A stretch of 64,000 bases of DNA, from positions 127,352-191,351 of the forward strand of contig CAMYJH010000014.1 in NCBI GenBank assembly GCA_947258715.1, written 5' to 3'. The stretch's first letter is position 1; every line of letters begins with the position of its first letter. The position numbers were made by a program, and so were the translations under genes. The stretch comes from an uncultured Gammaproteobacteria bacterium. GTDB taxonomy: Bacteria; Pseudomonadota; Gammaproteobacteria; HK1. Below the pieces are notes generated by a model. That model was not told the origin of the DNA. It was given only the letters and a program-made list of their open reading frames with translations, and made no database searches. This document shows, in pieces, positions 54,016 through 61,585 of this stretch.

Positions 54016-55011
54016 ATGAAGAGAACGTTCGGTCTGTTTTGCGCGGCAGTTGCCGCCACCATCGCGTTCGCCAGTGCCGCCGAGGCGGCACGGCTCAAGA
54101 TTAGCCATGTGCGCCCTCAGGGAACGACCATCGATCTCGAGCTGAAGGAGTTTGCAGCTGCGGTCGAGAAGGCCACGGACGGAGGCATCAAGCTGCGGAT
54201 TTTCGCCGCCAGCGCCCTGGGCGACTACACCACGGTTCAAGAGCGCATCTCGGTGGGTGCCGTGGACATGGCGTGCCAGCCGGCCGCCACCGGGACCACC
54301 CGCAAGATGCAGATCAGCTCGTTTCCATACCTGGCGGAAGATTGGGCCAGTGCGCGCAAGATTTACGGTCCCGGGGGACCGGTGCGCGAAGCGATGGCCA
54401 AGCTCTACACCGGCGAGGGCATCACCATGCTTGCGGCATACCCCGTTTACTTCGGCGGCATCTCCTTGAACAGAGAAGCGGTGGCCCCCGGGGACCCGAA
54501 TGCCAAGAAAGGCATCAAGGTACGCGTGCCGGGGATCAAAAGCTTCCAGATGCTCGGCGACTCGCTGGGCTACATCTCTTCGCCCATCCCGTTCTCGGAG
54601 GCTTTCACCGCCGTCCAGACGGGAGTGGTCGACGGCGTGATCGGCTCCGGCGCGGAGGGCTACTACGCATCATTCCGCGACGTGACCAAGTCCTATATCG
54701 CCGCCAACACGCACTTCGAGGTTTGGTACCTGATCATCAATAGCGAAACGCTGAACGATCTCGACGCTGCCGATCGCAAGGCGCTGATGAAGGCTGCCGA
54801 AGAATTCGAGAACAAGCGGTGGGCCACTGCCGAAGTCGACCAGGCCAAGAACGAGAAGAAGCTCGCGGACAACGGCGCGACCATCATTCATCTGTCCAAG
54901 CCTGAGCTCACCGGCATGGCGAAGAAGGTGCGGGCGGAAGTCTGGCCGGAGATCCTCAACGACGTCGGCGCGGACTGGGGCAATGCCATCCTCGAAAAAT
55001 CCGCCAACTGA
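54016..55011 (+). CDS. dctP: TRAP transporter substrate-binding protein DctP
   Basis: This 331-residue periplasmic binding protein has a signal peptide (about 1-23, ending AEAA). DctP-family features are FAAAVEKATDGGIKLRIF, SALGDYTTVQERISVGAVDM, and IKVRVPGIKSFQMLGDSLG, whose Arg usually binds the substrate carboxylate. GAAGGAG lies eight bases ahead of the ATG. It shares clear likeness with a second DctP downstream at 58062. The ligand is unknown; the neighbours suggest an amino acid or amine-containing acid. Confidence 0.93.
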   Translation: MKRTFGLFCAAVAATIAFASAAEAARLKISHVRPQGTTIDLELKEFAAAVEKATDGGIKLRIFAASALGDYTTVQERISVGAVDMACQPAATGTTRKMQISSFPYLAEDWASARKIYGPGGPVREAMAKLYTGEGITMLAAYPVYFGGISLNREAVAPGDPNAKKGIKVRVPGIKSFQMLGDSLGYISSPIPFSEAFTAVQTGVVDGVIGSGAEGYYASFRDVTKSYIAANTHFEVWYLIINSETLNDLDAADRKALMKAAEEFENKRWATAEVDQAKNEKKLADNGATIIHLSKPELTGMAKKVRAEVWPEILNDVGADWGNAILEKSAN

Positions 55012-55033
55012 TGCCGTCAGTGTCGGCACATTC

Positions 55034-55069
55034 GTAAGGCGGCGGCAGCTCAAGCTGTCGCCGCCTTAC
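55034..55069 (+). terminator. strong hairpin between dctP and oxidoreductase genes
   Basis: A 16-bp stem (one G-U pair) with a TCAA loop follows the dctP stop. After it comes AAAAATATTT rather than a T run, so it is more likely an mRNA-stabilising or partial termination structure that raises dctP over the genes behind it. Confidence 0.6.
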
Positions 55070-55099
55070 AAAAATATTTGATCGATTGAAGTAGCGGCA

Positions 55100-56200
55100 G
55101 TGGAAACCGAGTACACAGTGGTAGGGGGCGGCGTCGTCGGCTTGGCGGTTGCCTGGGGTCTTCTGAAGCGCGGCCGAAGCGTCCGGGTTCTCGACGGCGA
55201 CGACGGCAGCTTCCGCGCCTCGCGCGGCAACTTCGGGCTGGTCTGGGTGCAGAGCAAGGGGCTGGACGAGCCCGCATACGCGCGCTGGTCCAAGCGCGCC
55301 GCCGCGGCCTGGCGCGACTTCGCCGACGAGCTTGAGGACGGCAGCGGGATCGACGTCGCGCTGGTCCAGGATGGCGGTTACGACATTCACTTCGACGACC
55401 AGACGCTGGCCGACACCGTCGAGAAGTACGAGCGCCTCAAGGCGAAGCTCGACGGCGATTATCCATTCGAGGTGCTCGGGGCGAATGCCTTGCGCAACGA
55501 GGAGCCGGCCATCGGCCCGTCAGTTAAGGGAGCGATACTGCACCACGAGGATGGCCACGTGAATCCGCTCAAGCTGCTCAAAGCGCTGGCGTTTGACGTG
55601 CGCCGGCTCGGCGCAGAGGTCTTGACCGGCCGTGAGGTGAGTGCCTTCGAGCACAGCGGAGGGGAGTTCCGCGCCAGCACCGAGGGCGGCGAGGTGTTCG
55701 CCAGTGAAAAGGTGGTCCTCGCGGCCGGGCTCGGCGCCATCCAGCTCGGTCCGTTGCTCGGTTTCAAGGCGCCAATCAGCCCGCTGCGCGGTCAGGTGCT
55801 GGTTACGGAGAAGATCCCGCGTCTCATCAATCGTCCTTCGCTGATTGCCCGCCAGGTGGACGAGGGCGGCGTTCAAATCGGCGATTCGAAGGAGAATGTC
55901 GGATTCAACGACCAAGAGACACTGGCCACCAGCGCCAAGATCGCGGCCCGCGCGGTGCGGGCCTTTCCCGATCTCGCCAAGGTCAAGCTTGTGCGCAGCT
56001 GGGGTGCGCTGCGGATCATGTCTCCGGACGGTTTGCCGATTTACCAGCAGTCAAAAACGATGCCCGGCGCATTTCTTGTCACTTGCCACAGCGGGGTGAC
56101 GCTGGCGTCCAGCCATGGCCGCTTCTTGCCTGACTGGTTCGAGCAGGCCCAGGAGGCGCCCGATCTCCACGTTTTCAGCGAGGACCGGTTCGATGTTTGA
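55100..56200 (+). CDS. FAD-dependent amino-acid/amine dehydrogenase, HcnC/DadA-like
   Basis: This is a 366-residue flavoprotein. The N-terminal dinucleotide fold is YTVVGGGVVGLAVAWGLLKRG with the acidic end of the second strand at VLDGDD. RASRGNFGLVWVQ and the C-terminal GVTLASSHGRFLPDW strand are like HcnC and D-amino-acid dehydrogenases. It would oxidise a C-N bond and pass electrons to its partners. The start is GTG, set by the fold beginning at once. It overlaps the next gene by eight bases, which suggests a complex with the two following proteins. Confidence 0.88.
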   Translation: METEYTVVGGGVVGLAVAWGLLKRGRSVRVLDGDDGSFRASRGNFGLVWVQSKGLDEPAYARWSKRAAAAWRDFADELEDGSGIDVALVQDGGYDIHFDDQTLADTVEKYERLKAKLDGDYPFEVLGANALRNEEPAIGPSVKGAILHHEDGHVNPLKLLKALAFDVRRLGAEVLTGREVSAFEHSGGEFRASTEGGEVFASEKVVLAAGLGAIQLGPLLGFKAPISPLRGQVLVTEKIPRLINRPSLIARQVDEGGVQIGDSKENVGFNDQETLATSAKIAARAVRAFPDLAKVKLVRSWGALRIMSPDGLPIYQQSKTMPGAFLVTCHSGVTLASSHGRFLPDWFEQAQEAPDLHVFSEDRFDV

Positions 56201-56492
56201 GCGGCTCGAGGGTGCCGGCGCGTTGGTCAGCGTGAATTTCGACGGTGAGGAGGTTCGACTGGCCGAGGGTGAGAATCTCGCCGCCGGACTGCTGGCGGCG
56301 GGGATCGGGGTCTTTCGCCGCACGCCGCTTTCGGGTGCACCGCGCGCCCCGTACTGCATGATGGGCGCGTGCTTCGAATGCCTGGTCGAGGTCGACGGCG
56401 TGTCGGTGCAGGCCTGCATGGTCACGGTGCGCCCGGGCCTCGTGGTGCGTCGCGCGGGATTCCGCGCGGAGGCCGGTCATGCAAAGCTGTGA
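56193..56492 (+). CDS. (2Fe-2S)-binding protein, HcnA-like
   Basis: This 99-residue ferredoxin-like subunit has cysteines in YCMMGACFECLVEVDG and QACM. The pattern C-x4-C-x2-C followed by a distal Cys is that of plant-type 2Fe-2S domains in HcnA and the sarcosine oxidase alpha N-terminus. It would carry electrons between the two flavoproteins. It is coupled to both neighbours by overlap (8 and 14 bases). Confidence 0.9.
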   Translation: MFERLEGAGALVSVNFDGEEVRLAEGENLAAGLLAAGIGVFRRTPLSGAPRAPYCMMGACFECLVEVDGVSVQACMVTVRPGLVVRRAGFRAEAGHAKL

Positions 56493-57873
56493 TCTGATCG
56501 TCGTCGGCGCCGGCCCGGCCGGTATGGCGGCCGCCATCCGGAGCGCCGAGCTGGGCATGACGACGGTCATCCTGGACGAGCAGGAGGGCCCCGGGGGCCA
56601 GATCTACAGGGCCGTCTCGAGCGTACCAAAGCGGCGCGCGGAGATCCTCGGCAAAGATTACCTCGCTGGCAGCGAACTTACGGACACCCTTGCGAACTCG
56701 GGTGCGCGGCACCTCAATCAGGCCACGGTGTGGCGAATCGAGGCCGACGGCACGGTCGCCTGGTCCAAGGACGGCGCCGGTCGCTGCATGCGCGGCAAAT
56801 GCGTGGTCATCGCCACCGGTGCTCTTGAGCGCCCTATGCCCATTCCCGGCTGGACGCTGCCGGGCGTGATGACCGCCGGTGCCGCCCAGATCCTACTCAA
56901 GCAGTCCGGCGTGACGCCGCAGCAGGCGGTCATCGCGGGCGCCGGACCGCTGCTCTACTTGCTGGCGCAGCAGCTGGTGCGCGCGGGACAGCCGCCCCTG
57001 GCCCTTGTCGAGACCCGGGCGCCGGGGGCGCTTGCGCTCGCGGCCCGTCATCTGGCAGGCGCGCTGCGCGGCTGGCGCTACCTGGTCAAGGGCAGCGGTA
57101 TGCTGGCGGAGATCCGCCGCGCCGGCGTCCCGCGCTACACCGGGGGTACGGCGTTGCAGGTCGAAGGCGATGAAGCCGCGCAGGCGTTCATTTTCGAGCA
57201 CCGCGGTCGAAGGCGGCGCGTCGAGTGCAGGCACGTGTTGCTGCATCAGGGCGTGGTGCCCAACATCCAGGCCACCCGAGCCCTTGGCGTCGAGCACGTC
57301 TGGGACCCGGCGCAACGTTGTTTCACGCCGCGGCTGGACCCCTGGGGACGCACCAGCAACCCGGCCATCTACGTGGCCGGAGACGGGGGCGGCATCGGCG
57401 GCGCGCACGCGGCCGAGCACGCCGGCCGGCTGGCCGCGCTGAGCGTGGGTCTGGCGCTGGGTGCCCTGCCCCAGGCGGACTTCGACCGTGAGTCCCAGAC
57501 ACTGCGCGCTGCCCTGCAGCGTGAGCTGGCGATACGCCCTTTCCTGGACGCCTTGTATGCCCCGATGCCGGAGATCCTGCGCCCGGCCGATGACACCGTC
57601 GTCTGTCGCTGCGAGGAGGTCACCGCCGGCGATATTCGACGCTATAGCTCGGCAGGCTGCATCGGGCCGAATCAGACCAAGGCCTTTGGCCGCTGCGGGA
57701 TGGGGCCGTGTCAGGGACGCTACTGCGGGCTGACGGTCACCGAGATCCTGGCGAACGCCAACGGCATGGCACACCAGGACACGGGTTACTACCGCATCCG
57801 CATGCCGCTGAAACCCGTGACCCTGGGCGAGATGGCCGCCATGGTCAGCGTGCTCGAGGGGCAGGATGCGTAG
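56479..57873 (+). CDS. NAD(P)/FAD-dependent oxidoreductase with BFD-type [2Fe-2S] domain, HcnB-like
   Basis: This 464-residue protein has two dinucleotide-binding folds (DLIVVGAGPAGMAAAIRSAELG near the N-terminus and QAVIAGAGPLLYLLAQQLV in the middle). A C-terminal bacterioferritin-associated-ferredoxin-like domain has CRCEEVTAGDIRRY and GRCGMGPCQGRYC. This is the layout of HcnB and of the alpha subunits of opine and D-hydroxyproline dehydrogenases. With the two genes before it, it makes the three-part enzyme. HCN synthesis itself is not implied. Confidence 0.9.
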   Translation: MQSCDLIVVGAGPAGMAAAIRSAELGMTTVILDEQEGPGGQIYRAVSSVPKRRAEILGKDYLAGSELTDTLANSGARHLNQATVWRIEADGTVAWSKDGAGRCMRGKCVVIATGALERPMPIPGWTLPGVMTAGAAQILLKQSGVTPQQAVIAGAGPLLYLLAQQLVRAGQPPLALVETRAPGALALAARHLAGALRGWRYLVKGSGMLAEIRRAGVPRYTGGTALQVEGDEAAQAFIFEHRGRRRRVECRHVLLHQGVVPNIQATRALGVEHVWDPAQRCFTPRLDPWGRTSNPAIYVAGDGGGIGGAHAAEHAGRLAALSVGLALGALPQADFDRESQTLRAALQRELAIRPFLDALYAPMPEILRPADDTVVCRCEEVTAGDIRRYSSAGCIGPNQTKAFGRCGMGPCQGRYCGLTVTEILANANGMAHQDTGYYRIRMPLKPVTLGEMAAMVSVLEGQDA

Positions 57874-58061
57874 CAGAGGACTCCGGAGCCGGTTCCGCCG
57901 GGGATGCGTCGTCCCGCGCTTGGGTCGACGCGCCAGGGAAAAGGACAGACAGCGCACGACGAGGCCCCGGGCACGCCCGGCGATGCCACGGACGTCACGG
58001 CTGGCCGCCCCGGCGAGATAGGAAAGATCAAGCCCCGACGCGCCCCGGGCTGGAGGATTCG

Positions 58062-59063
58062 ATGAAAAAACCGCTGAGCATCACAATCCTTTGTTGTATG
58101 GCGATAACTCTCCTTGTTTCAGAGAGTTTCGCTGAACCCGTACGCACCTGGAAGATAGGCCACGTCAGGCCAACGGGATCGGTAATCGACAGGGATGTGG
58201 GAACGTTTGCTAAAAACGTTACGGCAGACACGGGCGGTTCGGTGCGTTTCGAGATCTTTTCGGGCAACAAGCTCGGCGATTATTCCATCGTCCAGGAACG
58301 TGTCTCCTTTGGGGAAGTGGAAATGTTTGTCGGGCCCTTCGGCACGGCGGCAGACCGGAGACTGGCGCTTGCCTTTACCCCTTTTCTGGTTACGACCTGG
58401 GAGCAGGCGCGACGACTCTACTCGCCTTCAAGCCCGCTTCTTGAACACATGGGTAAATTTCTCGAGTCCCAGAACATTAAGATTCTGGGCGGATGGCCGG
58501 TCTATTTCGGCGGCATCGCTTTAACTGAAAAACCCCGAAATCCCGATGATCCCGATGTTTCCAAAAAGATGATTATAAGAGTGCCCCCAATTCGTAGCTT
58601 TGAGCTGACCGCAAAGCAGCTTGGCTACACTCCCTATCCGATAACATGGATGTATGCCAAGTCGGGGCTGAGGACGGGAATGGTCGGCGGCTTGATTGGT
58701 GGCGGTGCAGAAGGATACAAAGGTCTGGCAAACCTTGTCCGTTACTATCTGCCGGTTAAGGATCATTTCGAATACTGGTTTATCTATATCAACCTCGAGC
58801 TCTGGAATTCCCTATCCCAAAAAGAGCAGCAATCGATAAAGCAGGCTGCGGAAAACATGGAGATGCAGCGCTACCGCCATGCGGAAGACGATGAGCGGGC
58901 AAGCATCGCTGAATTGCGAAAAAGGGGCGTCGAGGTCTTGGAGATGAATGAAGCAACTATCAACAGGATGCGCGAAAAAGTTAAGCGGAACATCTGGCCC
59001 ATTTTGCGTGAAGACATCGGCCCTGCATTCGATGAAGTCGTGAACTTTGTGGAAAAAGGTTGA
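58062..59063 (+). CDS. second TRAP substrate-binding protein, DctP family
   Basis: This 333-residue binding protein has a signal peptide (1-24, ending SFAEP). The core follows the upstream DctP closely: KIGHVRPTGSVIDRDV, NKLGDYSIVQERVSFGEVEM, GGWPVYFGGIALTEKP and MIIRVPPIRSFELTAKQLGY. Its codons are visibly richer in A and T than those of its neighbours. GGAGG precedes the ATG. The frame is open for 350 bases upstream inside the 3' region of the oxidoreductase, without homology. No second permease accompanies it. Confidence 0.9.
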   Translation: MKKPLSITILCCMAITLLVSESFAEPVRTWKIGHVRPTGSVIDRDVGTFAKNVTADTGGSVRFEIFSGNKLGDYSIVQERVSFGEVEMFVGPFGTAADRRLALAFTPFLVTTWEQARRLYSPSSPLLEHMGKFLESQNIKILGGWPVYFGGIALTEKPRNPDDPDVSKKMIIRVPPIRSFELTAKQLGYTPYPITWMYAKSGLRTGMVGGLIGGGAEGYKGLANLVRYYLPVKDHFEYWFIYINLELWNSLSQKEQQSIKQAAENMEMQRYRHAEDDERASIAELRKRGVEVLEMNEATINRMREKVKRNIWPILREDIGPAFDEVVNFVEKG

Positions 59064-59298
59064 AAGTTACGTCGACTTATCGCGCATCCAAACCAGACTT
59101 GTCGACTTTGCGTCACAAGTTAGTACGAGAGACCCCAAAGTTTTTGAATCTTCTGGCGCTTTCGGATGCATGCTTGGTCTTCGGCGGCGGCGCGAAGCGT
59201 CGCCATGGGACGGTCGCGGTGGAGGCGGGCAACCTCGGGCATTTGCGAGAGACGAGCGTGGCGTGTAATGACAGTGATCGACAAGTGGAGTCAGGTCG

Positions 59299-59643
59299 AT
59301 GATCGAACGAATCGAAACCGGCACGCGCATGAGCAAAATCGTCAGGCACAACGGCGTCGCCTATCTATGCGGCCAGGTTGGCGACGGCGCCACTGTCGGC
59401 GCGCAGACCCAAGACTGTCTGCACCGGATCGAGGCGCTTCTCGAACGCGCCGGATCTTCCCCTGAAAAAATCCTGCAGGCCATCATCTGGCTCGCGGATA
59501 TGAGCGACTTCGATGAGATGAACGCGGCGTGGGACGCTTGGGTACCTAACGGTTGCGCGCCGGCGCGTGCCTGCGGCGAGGCGAAGCTGGCCCGACCCGA
59601 CCTTAAGGTCGAGATCATCGTTACCGCCGCGTACGGTCCATGA
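59299..59643 (+). CDS. RidA/YjgF/YER057c/UK114 family protein
   Basis: This is a 114-residue protein of the Rid family (MSKIVRHNGVAYLCGQVGDG, ERAGSSPEKILQAIIWLADM, KLARPDLKVEIIVTAAYG). Archetypal RidA uses an Arg in the C-terminal part to hydrolyse reactive enamine/imine intermediates. Here the expected position reads ARPDLKVEI, in which that Arg seems kept (LARPD). A Rid protein next to an imine-making dehydrogenase fits removal of its product. GGAG lies upstream of the ATG. Confidence 0.88.
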   Translation: MIERIETGTRMSKIVRHNGVAYLCGQVGDGATVGAQTQDCLHRIEALLERAGSSPEKILQAIIWLADMSDFDEMNAAWDAWVPNGCAPARACGEAKLARPDLKVEIIVTAAYGP

Positions 59644-59779
59644 TCACGTGTTCGGACGCAATCCCGATGAACGCTCATGTGGCGTAAGTTACTCTTTCAA
59701 CCGAATTTTTGCGTTATCGAAAGAATTGCCTATGAAACGCACTGAACGCTTATGCAACATAGTGTGACAGCTTTAGTCA

Positions 59780-59828
59780 CTGACTTTTCGCCGAACGGCT
59801 GCAGGTTCAATTCTTGCACGGCCCACCA
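59780..59828 (+). other. tRNA-Lys 3' fragment, candidate attachment site
   Basis: These 49 bases line up without gaps with the last 49 of the tRNA-Lys at 37712-37760. The first nine (CTGACTTTT) are identical, the next 12 have diverged, and the last 28 (T arm, acceptor arm and CCA) differ at only two positions. It is in the same orientation and no complete tRNA precedes it, so it is read as the far attachment site of an integrated element. The 303 bases between RidA and the next gene otherwise hold nothing recognised. Confidence 0.8.
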
Positions 59829-59946
59829 CGCCTTCATCGCAAGTTAGGAACATGCGCCGGAAATATTTCGGGTCTGAGCTAGCCCGGTTCTATACGAAGC
59901 ACTTCCGCGCACGGGTCTATGTCGTCTTATTTCCACTCAAGTGGAA

Positions 59947-60600
59947 TTAGGTCGCGTACCAGAGAACCGCTATGAAGTGACACGCCGTTCCCGCGACTAC
60001 GAACAAATGCCATACGAAGTGCGCGAAGCGGACCCGCTCGTCCAGCACGAAGAACACCACGCCCAGCGTGTACGCGATTCCTCCCGCCAGCAGCCACAGC
60101 AATCCTGCGAGCGGGAGGTGGAGCAGCAATGTCTTGGCCGCAATCAGAACCAGCCAGCCCATAATGAGATAAAGGCCCGTCGAGAGCGCCGGGTATCGAG
60201 TCCCAAAAATACCCTTGAAGACGATGCCCAAGAACGCCAGGCCCCACACCACGCCAAAAAGGCTCCAGCCCCACGCACCGCGCAGCACGCCAAGGGCGAA
60301 AGGAGTGTAGGTCCCCGCGATCAAAAGATAGATAGCGCCGTGATCCAGGATTAAGAAAACGCGCTTTACCGTCCCGGGTGGGAGGGCGTGATAGAGCATC
60401 GAGACGAAGTACAGCAGCACCATCGTCGATCCGAACACGCTCGAACCGACGATCGCGGCCGGGCCGCCGTCGCCCGTGGCATTGGCCACCAGTACCGGTA
60501 ACGCCGCCACCGCGGCGAGAAAAGCGATGCCGTGGCTCAGGCTGTTGGCGATTTCCTCAGCGGGAGATTGCTGTCGGGGAAGGGTGATGATCTTTTCCAT
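59947..60600 (-). CDS. hemolysin III / TrhA family membrane protein
   Basis: This 217-residue seven-helix protein of the PAQR/HlyIII superfamily has conserved polar residues: EEIANSLSHGIAFL near the N-terminus, SMLYHALPPG, LDHGAIYLLIAGTYTPF and HFVWHLFVVAGTACHF near the C-terminus. These His and Asp residues form the zinc site of the family. E. coli TrhA affects membrane energetics or fatty-acid homeostasis. It is the first ordinary gene outside the candidate island on the right. Confidence 0.93.
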   Translation of the reverse strand: MEKIITLPRQQSPAEEIANSLSHGIAFLAAVAALPVLVANATGDGGPAAIVGSSVFGSTMVLLYFVSMLYHALPPGTVKRVFLILDHGAIYLLIAGTYTPFALGVLRGAWGWSLFGVVWGLAFLGIVFKGIFGTRYPALSTGLYLIMGWLVLIAAKTLLLHLPLAGLLWLLAGGIAYTLGVVFFVLDERVRFAHFVWHLFVVAGTACHFIAVLWYAT

Positions 60601-60790
60601 GACGAAAATGATTGTACTGCGGCCCAGTCAATTCAAGCGGCGTGGGTATTGACAATTGAATTAGCCCTGATTTGAAACAAATTCGCGCCCACTGCTTGTT
60701 TTTGAACTTTTAATCAGCGGGTTTATGTGCCCCCGCCCCGACGTTATGCCGATCTTCATTCCGGCACACCGTTTTCAAGTTGAAAGCGGG

Positions 60791-61474
60791 CTAGCGGGCC
60801 CCCGCCTGTTCGAGGATACGGACCATTTCCGTGTAGCTCCGGGCGCGCGCGAGGGCGAGCGGGGTCGCGCCGCTGCCGTCAGGGAGATTGACGTTTGCAC
60901 CGGCCTCGACCAGAGCACGCAGGATCTCGATATGCGCCGGGCCGCCGTCACCGAGCACGATGGCTTCGATCAGCGCGGTCCAGTCAAGATTGTTGACGTG
61001 GTCGAGGGGTGCCCCGGCGTCGATCAGGATCTTCACCACCTCGGCGTGGCCCAGGTGCGCGGCGGCGATGAGGGCGGTGCCCTGGTAGGGGCTGGTCACG
61101 TTCCCCGGGCTGGCTCCGAGTTTCAGTCCGAGCCTCAAGGTCGCCGGATCGTTGGCCACGGCGGCGATGGTGACGATGTCGTAGTCGTCGTTTTCGAAGG
61201 CATTGGGATCGGCACCGGCCTCAACCAGGGCGCGTATCATGGCGTGCTGTCGGAAGTAGGCGGCGACATGCAGCGGCGTGCGGCCTTGGCCGTCGCGGGC
61301 GTCCACGGACTCGCCCCGCGCCAGGGCCTCGGTGACGAGGGCGGTTTGCCCGCTGACCGCGGCCGCGTGCAATCCGGTGTATCCGGCCCGCTCGGCGGCG
61401 CTCGGCGGCGTTTGGGCTGCAAGTGGGAGAGCCGAGCCCAGCGCCATCAGCGCGAGACCCATGGTGAAGGTCAT
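60791..61474 (-). CDS. exported ankyrin-repeat protein
   Basis: This protein of about 227 residues has a signal peptide (MTFTMGLALMALGSALPLAAQ) and five to six ankyrin repeats: GYTGLHAAAVSGQTALV, GRTPLHVAAYFRQHAMIRALVEAGADPNA, GTALIAAAHLGHAEVVKILIDAGAPLDH and GATPLALARARSYTEMVRILEQAGA. Such solenoids mediate protein contacts in the periplasm. A TTG 45 bases upstream is an alternative start. It is 111 bases downstream of the large unknown gene on the same strand. Confidence 0.8.
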   Translation of the reverse strand: MTFTMGLALMALGSALPLAAQTPPSAAERAGYTGLHAAAVSGQTALVTEALARGESVDARDGQGRTPLHVAAYFRQHAMIRALVEAGADPNAFENDDYDIVTIAAVANDPATLRLGLKLGASPGNVTSPYQGTALIAAAHLGHAEVVKILIDAGAPLDHVNNLDWTALIEAIVLGDGGPAHIEILRALVEAGANVNLPDGSGATPLALARARSYTEMVRILEQAGAR

Positions 61475-61585
61475 ACGAAGGATCGAAAGCGCGCCCGGTG
61501 CGTGCCGCTTACAGCTCAAGCGATTGACCCCATGTCTTAGAGCGATCGATTCCAGCGCGGCTCGGCAGCATGCAAGGCGCGCGGA

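Noticed and set aside
55100-57873. hydrogen cyanide synthase hcnABC
   Set aside because: The subunit types match, but the gene order differs (C-A-B), and the TRAP and RidA neighbours fit amino-acid or amine oxidation better. HcnABC-like trimers are used for several substrates.
59780-59828. a second working tRNA gene
   Set aside because: There is no D arm or acceptor 5' half upstream, and the 3' side of the anticodon stem has diverged, so it cannot fold as a tRNA.
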